This document shows, piece after piece, positions 36,839 to 46,079 of a DNA stretch of 64,000 bases. Position 1 is the stretch's first letter. Each line of letters begins with the position of its first letter. The stretch is from Bacillota bacterium. GTDB taxonomy: Bacteria > Bacillota > Clostridia > TANB77 > CAG-465. Position numbers and translations under genes: made by a program. Under the pieces are notes generated by a model that saw only the letters and a list, made by a program, of their open reading frames with translations, was not told the origin of the DNA and did not search any database. Where the stretch lies: assembly GCA_023460515.1 (NCBI GenBank), contig JAEWPS010000012.1:8084-72083 (forward strand). The letters run 5' to 3'.

Positions 36839-37998
36839 ATGAATTTGATTATATAATCGTAGGTGCTGGCTTTGCTGGTTCTGTAGTAGCTAGAATGATG
36901 GCAGATAATAATAAAAAAGTTTTAGTTATAGATAAAAGAGGACATATAGCCGGCAATATGTATGAATGCTTTGATGAAAACAATGTAAGAATACATTTAT
37001 TTGGACCACACATATTTCATGCCAATAATATTGAAGTATTTGAATTTTTAAAAAAATATTCAGATTTCTATATGTATGAGCATAAAGTTGTTGGTAGAAT
37101 TGAAGGTAAAGTTGTTCCAATTCCATTTAATTTTAAATCTTTAGATATGTTATTTGAACCCGAAAAAGCTGAAGAAATAAAAAGTAAATTAAAAGAAAAC
37201 TTTAAGCAAGAAAAAGTTTCAATTTTAGATTTAATTAACCATAATGATGAAATAATTAAGGAATTTGGTAATTATGTGTATAAAAATGTGTTTGAAAATT
37301 ATACTGCTAAACAATGGGAAATAAGTGTTAAAGACATAGATAAATCAGTAATTAACCGTGTACCTGTTGTTTTAGGATATGATGACAGATATTTTAATGA
37401 TAAAATACAATATATGCCAACTGAAGGATATACAAAATTATTTGAAAATTTATTAAATAATGATAATATAACTGTTAAATTAAATACAAATGCAAAAGAT
37501 GTTTTAAAATTAGATAATGATAAAATACTTGTTGAAAATATTGAATTTAATGGTAAGGTTATATTTACAGGAGCAATAGATGAATTTTTGGATTACAAAT
37601 ATGGACAACTTCCGTATCGTTCTTTAAATTTAGTGTTTGAAAGTTATGATATGGATGATTTCCAAGGACATTCTGTAGTAAATTATCCTAATGAAGAAAA
37701 GTTTACTAGAATAACAGAATTTAAACATTTAACAAATCAAAAGTTAGAAGGAAAAACAACTATTCTGAAAGAGTATCCTGCAAAATATGATCCTAGTAAT
37801 GAAAAATTTAAAGATCAATTTTATCCAATATTAGATGAAAAAAACTATGAGTTATATAACAAATACAAATTAGAGGTAGAAAAATATAAAAATATATATT
37901 TATGTGGAAGATTAGCTGAATATAAATATTATAATATGGATTTAGTAATAGAAAAAGCATTAGAACTATCAAATACATTAATCAAGGAGGAAGTTTAA
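36835..37998 (+). CDS. glf: UDP-galactopyranose mutase
   Basis: A 387-residue flavoprotein. The N-terminal dinucleotide site VGAGFAGS (9-16), DKRGHIAGNMY, the HLFGPHIFH element and FENYTAKQWE are all characteristic of bacterial Glf. It converts UDP-galactopyranose to UDP-galactofuranose, using reduced FAD. Its presence means the surface polymer very probably contains galactofuranose; galE at 47552 can supply UDP-galactose. It overlaps DUF2304 by 4 bases and the next glycosyltransferase by one. Confidence 0.95.
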   Translation: MNEFDYIIVGAGFAGSVVARMMADNNKKVLVIDKRGHIAGNMYECFDENNVRIHLFGPHIFHANNIEVFEFLKKYSDFYMYEHKVVGRIEGKVVPIPFNFKSLDMLFEPEKAEEIKSKLKENFKQEKVSILDLINHNDEIIKEFGNYVYKNVFENYTAKQWEISVKDIDKSVINRVPVVLGYDDRYFNDKIQYMPTEGYTKLFENLLNNDNITVKLNTNAKDVLKLDNDKILVENIEFNGKVIFTGAIDEFLDYKYGQLPYRSLNLVFESYDMDDFQGHSVVNYPNEEKFTRITEFKHLTNQKLEGKTTILKEYPAKYDPSNEKFKDQFYPILDEKNYELYNKYKLEVEKYKNIYLCGRLAEYKYYNMDLVIEKALELSNTLIKEEV

Positions 37999-39044
37999 TG
38001 AAAAATAGAATAAAATTAAGTATAATTGTTCCAGTGTATAATGTAGAAAAATATTTACATAGATGCATGGAGAGTTTAGTTAATCAAACATTACAAGACA
38101 TAGAAATAATATGTATTAATGATGGATCTAAAGATGGATGCTTAGATATATTAAAAGAGTATAAAGCAAAATATGAAGATAAAATTGTTATACTAGATAA
38201 ACAAAATGAAGGAGTATGGAAAGGTAGATTTGATGGTATTAGGCTTGCTAATGGTGAATTTATAACTTTTACTGACTCTGATGATTATGTTGCGTTAGAT
38301 TACGCAGAAAAATTATATAATGCAGCAAAAACTTCAAATGCAGATGTATCTATTTGTGGATTTTATAGAGTTGATACAGATACTCAGCATATCTTCTCTA
38401 AAGAAATGACTAAACATGCTGGTAAAATAATAGATATGGATGTAAATCCAGAAGATATACTATCTATCAATGGAGCTTTATGGAATAAAATATATAAAGC
38501 TGAAATATTAAAAAATATGGATAATTTACCTAACCCACCTAGAATATTAGATGATATGATGTTCTTATTATTAGTATTCTTGAGAGTTAAGAGAATGATA
38601 TTCATATCAGATCCATTATACTATTATATGGTTAGACAAAACTCTATTATGATGACAATAAAAAAGGAACAAATTACATCTACACAAAACGCTATGCTTG
38701 ATGTTAAAAAAATATATAACAGTAGCAAAAAAGGTAAAAGGTTACTACCTGTATTAGATGCTATGGCCTTTTTGCATTTTGCATTATCATTAATGTTCAG
38801 AGTTTCATATGATAAAAACTCTAATTTTAGTGAAGAACTTAAGTCTAACGAAAAATATCTTGATTTAAACTTTCCAACTTGGAGAAAATCTAAATATTTG
38901 AAAGTATCATATATGTTAAGACATAAATGTGCTAATATTAAAGTTGGTATTATGAAAAACGTATACTCATTAGGATTATATAAATTTTTCTTGAAATTAT
39001 ATAGTTTTATGATAGATAAACTTAAAGTTGATATAAAATGGTAA
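37998..39044 (+). CDS. Family 2 glycosyltransferase
   Basis: A 348-residue protein with the N-terminal GT-A motifs SIIVPVYNVEKYL, CINDGSKDG, DKQNEGV and FTDSDDYV (the DxDD metal site), then ILDDMMFLL in the acceptor region. The C-terminal 100 residues are basic and probably contact the membrane. The context after glf makes a galactofuranosyl or neighbouring sugar transfer plausible, but the donor cannot be read from sequence. Start codon overlaps the glf stop (TAATG). Confidence 0.9.
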   Translation: MKNRIKLSIIVPVYNVEKYLHRCMESLVNQTLQDIEIICINDGSKDGCLDILKEYKAKYEDKIVILDKQNEGVWKGRFDGIRLANGEFITFTDSDDYVALDYAEKLYNAAKTSNADVSICGFYRVDTDTQHIFSKEMTKHAGKIIDMDVNPEDILSINGALWNKIYKAEILKNMDNLPNPPRILDDMMFLLLVFLRVKRMIFISDPLYYYMVRQNSIMMTIKKEQITSTQNAMLDVKKIYNSSKKGKRLLPVLDAMAFLHFALSLMFRVSYDKNSNFSEELKSNEKYLDLNFPTWRKSKYLKVSYMLRHKCANIKVGIMKNVYSLGLYKFFLKLYSFMIDKLKVDIKW

Positions 39045-39093
39045 AAATTATAAGAAAGTGGTGATAACGATGAATAAGGAAAGGGGAAAAAAT

Positions 39094-39523
39094 ATGAAAT
39101 ATATATTAGTAGTAATTTATTTAGTGCTTACTATAAGTGGTTTAATATTTATGAAACTACGGAGGAAATACAGGTACAATATCTGTTAAAGAAGGTAATA
39201 TAAATATGGCAATGAATTTAGTTAGTGGACTTGGATTTGTTTGTTATATATGTAGCTTTTTATTATTCACAAAAATTGTTATCATGTTTGATTTAAGTTA
39301 TATACTTCCGATATGTACAGGAGTATCACAAGTTTTGATATTGATAGCTTCATACTACGTATTCAATGAAAAGATATCTTTATATGGAATAGTAGGTGCT
39401 TCACTTATAATTATAGGTTTAGTTATTATGAATATAAAAATAGATAATAAAGATACGCTTAATGGCTCAAATAATAGTGCTAAAACTATACATGAAATAA
39501 ATACTTACGTTGAAAAATCATAA
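39094..39523 (+). pseudogene. SMR/EamA-like small membrane transporter, frameshifted
   Basis: The reading frame starting at ATG 39094 (AAGGGG 8 bases upstream) encodes one membrane helix ending ...GLIFMKL and then stops after about 30 codons. Removing the C at 39160 restores a continuous protein of about 142 residues with four helices, continuing GGNTGTISVKEGN and later YILPICTGVSQVLILIASY, typical of small EamA/SMR-type transporters found in lipid-sugar loci (ArnE/F-like). The ATG at 39206 is therefore internal. One extra base is the only defect I see, so it is either a recent pseudogene, a sequence error or a recoded gene. Confidence 0.75.
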
Positions 39524-39573
39524 ATTATTAAATTATATTAAGTAGAAGATAAAATAATATATAGGGGGTTAAT

Positions 39574-40701
39574 GTGAAAAAGATAACATTTTTAATGCTA
39601 CATTTAAATTATGGTGGATTAGAAAAGCAAACTGTTACATTAATAAATGAACTAGCTAAACAAGAAGATTTTCAAATAGATATAATATCTGTTTATAATA
39701 TTTTAGGTAAATCTTTTTATGATTTAGATAGTAAAGTTAAAATAAAGTATCTAATTCCATATGGTCCTAATAAAAAAGAGATAAAAGAATGTTTAAATTC
39801 TAAGAAATATTTCAAATTAATTAAAGAGTTATTTAAAGGCATTAAAATCTTGTTTTTAAAATACAATTTAATGAAAAAAGAAATAGCTAAGATAAAATCG
39901 GAGTATATCTTTTCTACTAGAATAGAATTTTCAAAACTAATTAAAAGAACTGATACTATCAATATATCTCAAGAACATTCGTATATAGATAATGAAGATT
40001 ATATAAAAAGAGTGGGGAAATCATTTAATTATATAGATTATTTAGTTGTTATGACAGATAAAGCAAAAGAAAACTATGATGGTTGGATTGCTAATAATAA
40101 AACAAAAGTTGTTGTAATACCAAATATGATAGAAAAAAACGAAAAATATATCTCTAATTGTGAAAACAAAAAAATTGTTTCTGTTGGCAGATTAGAAGAT
40201 GTTAAAGATTTTTCACTGCTTATTGACGTATTTTCTAATATAGTGGATAAACATAAAAACAATGATTGGAATTTAGAAATAATAGGAAGTGGATCTTTAA
40301 AAGAAGAACTTGAAAATAAAATAAAAGTTTTAAATCTTAAAGATAATATTAAGTTACTTGGAGATTTACCAATAGATATGGTATATAAAAGTTTATCTGA
40401 ATCTTCTATATTTGTACTTAGTTCTAAATCTGAAAGTTTTTCTTTAGTTATATGTGAAGCTATGGATGTAGGATTACCAGTTGTTTCTTTTGATATAGAC
40501 GTAGGCCCTAGAGAAATAATTATAGATGGATTAAATGGGTACCTAATAGAAAATAGAAATTGTGATGAAATGGCAAGTAAGATTTTATCATTAATGGATA
40601 ATTCTAAAGTCAGAAAAGAAATTGGCAGTAATGCTAAACTAAGTGTAGACAGATATTATTCAAGTAGTATTGTTAAAAAATGGTTAGAAATAATTAAGTA
40701 A
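39574..40701 (+). CDS. Family 4-type glycosyltransferase
   Basis: A 375-residue GT-B fold enzyme. The N-terminus has LHLNYGGLEKQTVTLINEL, the acceptor domain start; the C-terminal half has VSVGRLEDVKDFSLLIDVF, the linker to the donor domain, and SESFSLVICEAMDVGLPVVSFD, the nucleotide-sugar E-x7-E site. It starts with GTG 39574 preceded by AGGGGG. It is followed by a terminator, so it probably ends the long transcript that begins near 20.7 kb. Confidence 0.9.
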   Translation: MKKITFLMLHLNYGGLEKQTVTLINELAKQEDFQIDIISVYNILGKSFYDLDSKVKIKYLIPYGPNKKEIKECLNSKKYFKLIKELFKGIKILFLKYNLMKKEIAKIKSEYIFSTRIEFSKLIKRTDTINISQEHSYIDNEDYIKRVGKSFNYIDYLVVMTDKAKENYDGWIANNKTKVVVIPNMIEKNEKYISNCENKKIVSVGRLEDVKDFSLLIDVFSNIVDKHKNNDWNLEIIGSGSLKEELENKIKVLNLKDNIKLLGDLPIDMVYKSLSESSIFVLSSKSESFSLVICEAMDVGLPVVSFDIDVGPREIIIDGLNGYLIENRNCDEMASKILSLMDNSKVRKEIGSNAKLSVDRYYSSSIVKKWLEIIK

Positions 40702-40707
40702 AATATT

Positions 40708-40748
40708 AAATAATGAAAATAGGTAAAAGCTTATTTTCATTATTTTTT
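40708..40748 (+). terminator. Rho-independent terminator
   Basis: A perfect 14-bp stem (AAATAATGAAAATA, 40708-40721, with 40732-40745) and a T run right after the glycosyltransferase gene. Confidence 0.85.
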
Positions 40749-40799
40749 ATGTAAATTAGTAATAAAAGCTATTAAATAGGGGAATAGAGAGGTATTATA

Positions 40800-40828
40800 T
40801 TGAAAATTGTCAAAAAAAGTGGTATAAT
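40800..40828 (+). promoter_or_regulatory. Sigma-A-type promoter
   Basis: TTGAAA-17-TATAAT, 26 bases before the GtrB-like gene at 40855. Confidence 0.72.
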
Positions 40829-40854
40829 TATGGAAATTGAAAGGAATTAGCAAT

Positions 40855-41796
40855 ATGAAGAAAATATCAATTGTAGTGCCCTGTTATAACGAAGAGAAAG
40901 TATTACCAATATTTTACAATGAACTGAAAAAAGTTTTGAATACTATGAACTATTTAGATTATGAAATTATATTAGTTAATGATGGAAGTACTGATGCAAC
41001 ACTAGAAATGTTCAAAGTTATATCTTCGAAAGATAATAAAGTAAAATATATATCGTTTTCTAGAAATTTTGGTAAAGAGGCAGCAATGTATGCTGGCTTC
41101 AAAGAATCAAAAGGAGACTTTATTGCTATAATGGATTCTGATTTACAAGATCCACCATCTTTATTACCAGAGATGTACAGAATTATTTGTGAAGAAGAAT
41201 ATGATACGGTAGCTACTAGAAGAATATCGAGAAAAGGTGAACCAAAAATTAGAAGCTTTTTTGCAAAAAAATTCTATAAAATAATGAATAAGATATCTAA
41301 AGTAGATATTGTAGATGGTGCTAGAGATTATAGATTAATGACAAGACAAGTACTAGATAGTATATTAGAAATATCTGAATATAATAGGTTTTCAAAGGGT
41401 ATATTTGGTTTTGTAGGATTTAATACAAAATGGTTACCATATGAAAATATAGAAAGAGTAGCTGGAAAAACAAAATGGTCCTTTTGGAAATTATTTATAT
41501 ACTCTTTAGAAGGAATAACTGCTTTTTCAACAACACCGTTAGTCATATCATCAATTATTGGTATTTTATTTTGCTTAATTTCAATAATAGTAATAATAGC
41601 AATAATATTTAGAACCTTAATGTATGGTGATCCTACGGGTGGATGGCCATCTACTATTTGCATAATAATGTTTGTTAGCGGAGTTCAACTCTTGTCAATA
41701 GGAATTATAGGACAATATTTATCTAAAACATACTTAGAAGTAAAAAATAGACCTTTATTTATTATAAAGGAGAGAAATAAAGAAACAAAAGAATAA
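40855..41796 (+). CDS. Polyprenyl-phosphate glycosyltransferase (GtrB/CsbB-like)
   Basis: A 313-residue protein: GT2 domain with IVVPCYNEEKVLP, LVNDGSTD, FSRNFGKEAAMYAG and MDSDLQDPP, followed by two membrane helices near residues 235-300. This is the GtrB/YkcC/CsbB pattern. Such enzymes move a sugar from an NDP donor to undecaprenyl phosphate on the inner face; a GT-C enzyme then uses it outside. The next gene encodes a suitable GT-C protein. ATG 40855 is chosen because AAAGGAA lies 8 bases upstream. Confidence 0.9.
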   Translation: MKKISIVVPCYNEEKVLPIFYNELKKVLNTMNYLDYEIILVNDGSTDATLEMFKVISSKDNKVKYISFSRNFGKEAAMYAGFKESKGDFIAIMDSDLQDPPSLLPEMYRIICEEEYDTVATRRISRKGEPKIRSFFAKKFYKIMNKISKVDIVDGARDYRLMTRQVLDSILEISEYNRFSKGIFGFVGFNTKWLPYENIERVAGKTKWSFWKLFIYSLEGITAFSTTPLVISSIIGILFCLISIIVIIAIIFRTLMYGDPTGGWPSTICIIMFVSGVQLLSIGIIGQYLSKTYLEVKNRPLFIIKERNKETKE

Positions 41797-41832
41797 ATTA
41801 TAAAAGGCAATATGAAAGGAAGACTTTAATTT

Positions 41833-43569
41833 ATGAATACAATACGTAAAATATTTGAAAAAGAAAAAGTTATAATATGCTTAATAGTAATAATATCTTT
41901 GTTTCCATTATTTACACCTGGCTTTTTTTATTCACATGATGGAGTTATACACCTATTTAGAACAGTTGGGGCTTATGAGAATATTATTAATTTTGATTTT
42001 CTAAATAGAATCTATTATAATATGATTGATGGTTTAGGATATGGTTGGGGTATATTTTATCCACCAATATCTGCAGCCTTACCTGCTATTTTTATGGTAT
42101 TAGGTTTCTCGTTATTTACTGCAGAAAAATTGTTTATAATAGTAACTAGTATTTTAGCAGGATTATTTTCATATAAGCTATTTAACGAATTATATAAAAA
42201 TAAATTTTGTTCGTTACTAGCTTCAATTATTTATATTTTAGCTCCATTTAAAATGAGTCAAATAATAGTAAGGGGCGCCTTTGGAGAAATACTATTATTT
42301 ACTTTCTTACCATTAGTAATACTTGGACTTATTAAAATAATAAATAAAGAATATAAGTACAAATATTACTTCATAATTGGTGTTTGTGGAATAGTATATT
42401 CACACATTATATCTACTGTGTATACAACAATATTTGTATTAATATTCTTATTACTTAATATAAAATGTATTGTTAATAAGAAAACATTATTTGAACTTGG
42501 AAAAACTGTGGTTATTATTGTACTATTATGTTTACCTATTTTAGTACCACTTGCTGAGCATCAAATAATGAATATATATAATTCAAACTCAATGATGGGT
42601 GGTAATGTAGTAGATAGTATTGTACATTTTGGACAATTAATAGGTAGTAGTATGGATATAGGTGAAACTGGTGAAAATACTAGTTATCTATCTAACAAAA
42701 AAGAAATGAGTTATATGATAGGACTTACTCCTATACTAATTCTTACATTATTGCCATTTGCATTTGAAAGAATTAAACAAAAAGGTGAAAAATCTAAGAT
42801 TATTAAATATTCAATATTATTACTTATAACAATATTGATGATGACTACACCTTTTATATGGAATAAGGTTGGGATTATAGATGTAATTCAATTTCCATGG
42901 AGACTTCTTACATTCTCAGTATTATTTATATCAATTATTGCAGGATATGTATTAAAATCATTACTTACTAAAGAAAATGAATATTCTTTTCTACTGTTTA
43001 TATTAGGCTTTAGTTTTATATTTATTTATTTTGTAGGTGGTCAGATAAGATTTGCTAAAACACTTAATGCTGAATTTAATTTTAATAATCAAGAATTAAG
43101 TAAACTTGATGATCATTGGAGCATAGCTAATTCTTTAGGGTATTCACATGATTACCTTCCAAAGGAGCTTACAACAGATATACTTAAGGTTAGGGGTACA
43201 GATATAAAAGTAATAGATGGCACGGCAAATATAATTAATATGAATAAAGAAAAAAATATATTAAATGCTGACATTGCAACTAAATTTGAAAATACAAATT
43301 TAGAATTACCATATATATATTATAAGGGTTATACTATAAAAATTGATGGTATAAAAACAGATTATAATATTAGTGACGATGGATTTATAAAAGTAAATAT
43401 AAAAGATGCAGGTAGTCACACAATATATGTAAAATATACAGGTACAATACTATATAATATATGTGATCTAATTGCTGCTATTGTACTAATTGTAAGTATT
43501 ATTAATGTTATTAAGAGTAAAAAATCAATTAAAAACCGCAAAGAACATGAAATAAAACTTCTTTCATAA
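41833..43569 (+). CDS. GT-C-like membrane protein (PTPS-related / YfhO-like)
   Basis: A 578-residue polytopic protein. Family features near the start: FFYSHDGVIHLFRT (the acidic residue after helix 1) and YGWGIFYPP, shared by the 6-pyruvoyl-tetrahydropterin-synthase-related membrane family (PF10131). About 12 helices precede a C-terminal extracytoplasmic beta domain (about 430-545) and a last helix. Paired with the GtrB-like gene upstream, it resembles the CsbB-YfhO type in which a lipid-linked sugar is transferred outside the cell to a wall polymer or protein. The acceptor is unknown. Confidence 0.8.
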   Translation: MNTIRKIFEKEKVIICLIVIISLFPLFTPGFFYSHDGVIHLFRTVGAYENIINFDFLNRIYYNMIDGLGYGWGIFYPPISAALPAIFMVLGFSLFTAEKLFIIVTSILAGLFSYKLFNELYKNKFCSLLASIIYILAPFKMSQIIVRGAFGEILLFTFLPLVILGLIKIINKEYKYKYYFIIGVCGIVYSHIISTVYTTIFVLIFLLLNIKCIVNKKTLFELGKTVVIIVLLCLPILVPLAEHQIMNIYNSNSMMGGNVVDSIVHFGQLIGSSMDIGETGENTSYLSNKKEMSYMIGLTPILILTLLPFAFERIKQKGEKSKIIKYSILLLITILMMTTPFIWNKVGIIDVIQFPWRLLTFSVLFISIIAGYVLKSLLTKENEYSFLLFILGFSFIFIYFVGGQIRFAKTLNAEFNFNNQELSKLDDHWSIANSLGYSHDYLPKELTTDILKVRGTDIKVIDGTANIINMNKEKNILNADIATKFENTNLELPYIYYKGYTIKIDGIKTDYNISDDGFIKVNIKDAGSHTIYVKYTGTILYNICDLIAAIVLIVSIINVIKSKKSIKNRKEHEIKLLS

Positions 43570-43608
43570 ATACTGGATAATTATAAAAAAAACGAAATTT
43601 ATAAAATG

Positions 43609-43650
43609 ACAAAATGCTACATAATATAGCATTTTGTTATTTTTTTTTGT
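43609..43650 (+). terminator. Rho-independent terminator
   Basis: An 11-bp stem (ACAAAATGCTA, 43609-43619, with 43627-43637) followed by a run of nine or more T. Confidence 0.85.
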
Positions 43651-43659
43651 TAAAAGACT

Positions 43660-43687
43660 TTGAATTAAAAATTATTTATGTTATAAT
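43660..43687 (+). promoter_or_regulatory. Sigma-A-type promoter
   Basis: TTGAAT-16-TATAAT, about 55 bases before the autolysin-like gene at 43742. Confidence 0.6.
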
Positions 43688-43741
43688 TTATATACAGATA
43701 AAATTAAAATAAGGTTTTTAGAAAAGGGGGATAAAAGGAAA

Positions 43742-46054
43742 ATGACATTCACAAGTAATAAATTAAATATGAAAACAAAGACAAAAAAAATATTAAAATC
43801 TATTATTGCTATAACAATGATACTAAATATTTCTATGCCTAGTTTTTTTAATATAGTAAACGCTGTAATAACTACAAATTTACCTAAATCAGTATTAGAA
43901 TATAATTCAGTAGACAATAGTGCAGTGTTTCCAGACAGTTATAAACAGTATATAAAGAATTTAAAAGCTGCACATCCAAATTGGACTTTTAAGGCGTTAT
44001 ATACAAAATTAGACTGGGAAGAATCAGTAAGACATGAAAGTTATGAAGTAAAAACAGGTATTAGTTCAGTACCAGATAGTTATAGTGCAAATTGGAAAAA
44101 AGATGGAGTAAATAATTATGTTGATGGTTCGTTCGTAATAGCTTCTAAAAAAGCTGTAGCGTATACTATGGATCCAAGAAACTTTCTTAATGATACTAGT
44201 ATATTTCAATTTGAAGCGCTAGATTTTAATGCCGAGACAAGTGCTACTGCAACAATAGATAAAATAATTTTGGGTACTACTATGTCAAGTTATCCAACAC
44301 AATATAAAAAGGCTGGTCAAATGGTCAATTTAGAAAACAGTTTGACTTGGGCACAAATAATAATAAATGCATCAAAAAATGCTGGTGGAACTGGAATTAG
44401 TTCTGTATTTCTTGCTAGTAGAATGAAACAAGAAACATCTTTAGATATAATAGGTAACGGTTCAATAAACGGTTCACATGTAACCTATCCAGGAATATAT
44501 AATTTTTTTAACATGGGTGCTGTTCCAAACGGTGATGGCTCAGGTTCGGTAACTAATGGACTAGCATACGCATCTGGTAAAGGTTGGACAACCCCACAAA
44601 AATCAATAGACGCTGGTGCTACAAACTTATGGTCTAATTATATTCAATTTGGACAAAATACAATATATTTTCAAAAATTTGATGTAAGTAATCCATATGG
44701 AAATGCTAAAGCATTATATGCCTATCAATATATGACAAACATTTTAGCACCGTCAAGTGAATCAAAAATATCTTATAATGCTTATTCTAATACAGGACTT
44801 TTAAATTCATCTTTTGTTTTTTACATACCTGTATATGATAATATGCCAAGTACAATCTCAGCACATCCAGATTCTGAAGTAACTTTACCAACTATAACCG
44901 GGACTGACATTATATATCTAGATGATGGTGAAAGTAATGGTACAGATTATTTCAATATAAGATCTGGAGCTGATACAGATTTTGATACAATAGCACAAAT
45001 TGTTGAGGTTTCAGAAGGAGCTGAAAACAGGAAAAAATTTACTAGAACACAAGTAGGTACAAATGGTTGGGATAAAATAAAACTTAGTGATGGAACAGAA
45101 GGATATGTATATCAAGGATTTGTTAAAGTTTATGATTATACACATGTAACGGGTGTAACATTCGATAAAACAACAGCAACTTTAAAAGTTGGTGATACTA
45201 CAAATATAGTTGCTACTATAGCACCAACCAACGCATATATAAAGAATATAACATGGAATAGTAGTAATTCTAGTGTTGCAACAGTAGATAATGCTGGTAA
45301 AGTAAATGCAATAGGACTAGGTACAACTACTATAACAGCTACAACGTTAGACGGAAATAAATTTGCAACATGTACAGTTACAGTTGAAAAAACATTAGCA
45401 AGTAGTATAACAGTAACTAATGCGGAATATCCTTTAGTAGTAGGAAATTATCTACAACTAGCACCAACAGTATTACCAGCTACAACTACAGATAAGACTT
45501 ATGATATAGCAATCACGGATCCAACTATAGCTATAGTTGAAAGTGGTAAAATAAAAGGTGTAAAAGCAGGTAGTACAACAGTAACACTTACAACTAAGGA
45601 TGGTAGTAATAAAACATGCACATTTACTTTAAAAGTGACAGAAACTGTTTCAACAATAAATAATTATACAGTAGATAGTAATAGTATAATTACAAAAGTT
45701 GCATTAGGAACTACAGTATCTTCAGTTAAAGGAAATGTAACAACAAGTTATACAAAAAAACTTGTTAATGCAGCAGGTACAGCATTACTTGATACAGATA
45801 AAGTAGGAACTGGTACTAAAGTACAAATTTTAGATGAAACAAATCTTTTACAGGAATACACAATAGTAATTTATGGTGATGTAAATGGAGATGCAAAAGT
45901 ATCATCTAGTGATTATGTTTTAATTAAAAATTATATTATGAGTGGTAAAACAACATTAAATAGTATACAAGGAATGGGTGGAGACTATAATAACGATGGA
46001 AAAGTATCATCTAGTGATTATGTTTTAATTAAAAATTATATTATGGGATATTAA
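43742..46054 (+). CDS. Secreted glucosaminidase-like protein with SH3, Big2 and dockerin modules
   Basis: A 770-residue exported protein. A signal sequence ends near residue 42 (NIVNAVITT). Residues about 55-380 match the clostridial glucosaminidase-like autolysin pattern (FPDSYKQYI, HPNWTFKAL, LDWEESV, then FLASRMKQETS with a likely catalytic Glu). An SH3 region (about 395-465), two Big2 Ig-like repeats (about 470-635), a linker domain and two dockerin repeats follow; the last two read GDVNGDAKVSSSDYVLIKNY and a near copy, with the Ca2+-loop D-x-N-x-D pattern. Dockerins bind cohesins, so the enzyme may be docked on a surface partner. Confidence 0.82.
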   Translation: MTFTSNKLNMKTKTKKILKSIIAITMILNISMPSFFNIVNAVITTNLPKSVLEYNSVDNSAVFPDSYKQYIKNLKAAHPNWTFKALYTKLDWEESVRHESYEVKTGISSVPDSYSANWKKDGVNNYVDGSFVIASKKAVAYTMDPRNFLNDTSIFQFEALDFNAETSATATIDKIILGTTMSSYPTQYKKAGQMVNLENSLTWAQIIINASKNAGGTGISSVFLASRMKQETSLDIIGNGSINGSHVTYPGIYNFFNMGAVPNGDGSGSVTNGLAYASGKGWTTPQKSIDAGATNLWSNYIQFGQNTIYFQKFDVSNPYGNAKALYAYQYMTNILAPSSESKISYNAYSNTGLLNSSFVFYIPVYDNMPSTISAHPDSEVTLPTITGTDIIYLDDGESNGTDYFNIRSGADTDFDTIAQIVEVSEGAENRKKFTRTQVGTNGWDKIKLSDGTEGYVYQGFVKVYDYTHVTGVTFDKTTATLKVGDTTNIVATIAPTNAYIKNITWNSSNSSVATVDNAGKVNAIGLGTTTITATTLDGNKFATCTVTVEKTLASSITVTNAEYPLVVGNYLQLAPTVLPATTTDKTYDIAITDPTIAIVESGKIKGVKAGSTTVTLTTKDGSNKTCTFTLKVTETVSTINNYTVDSNSIITKVALGTTVSSVKGNVTTSYTKKLVNAAGTALLDTDKVGTGTKVQILDETNLLQEYTIVIYGDVNGDAKVSSSDYVLIKNYIMSGKTTLNSIQGMGGDYNNDGKVSSSDYVLIKNYIMGY
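45895..45940 (+). repeat. 46-bp direct repeat, copy 1 (dockerin repeat 1)
   Basis: Identical to 46000-46045 over 46 bases, coding for the helix of each dockerin repeat. Exact identity including third codon positions points to a recent duplication or gene conversion. Confidence 0.85.
46000..46045 (+). repeat. 46-bp direct repeat, copy 2 (dockerin repeat 2)
   Basis: Second exact copy of the segment at 45895-45940, 105 bases downstream. Confidence 0.85.
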
Positions 46055-46079
46055 TAGAAAAATGGAGGGTGAGAATAAT

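Noticed and set aside
39206..39523. An independent 105-residue membrane protein starting at ATG 39206
   Set aside because: There is no ribosome site, and the upstream bases encode the missing N-terminus of the same family in the adjacent frame, so it is the rear part of a frameshifted gene.
43635..43653. WalR-type box upstream of the autolysin-like gene
   Set aside because: TGTTAT and TGTTAA are present but separated by 7 bases, not 5, and they overlap the upstream terminator.
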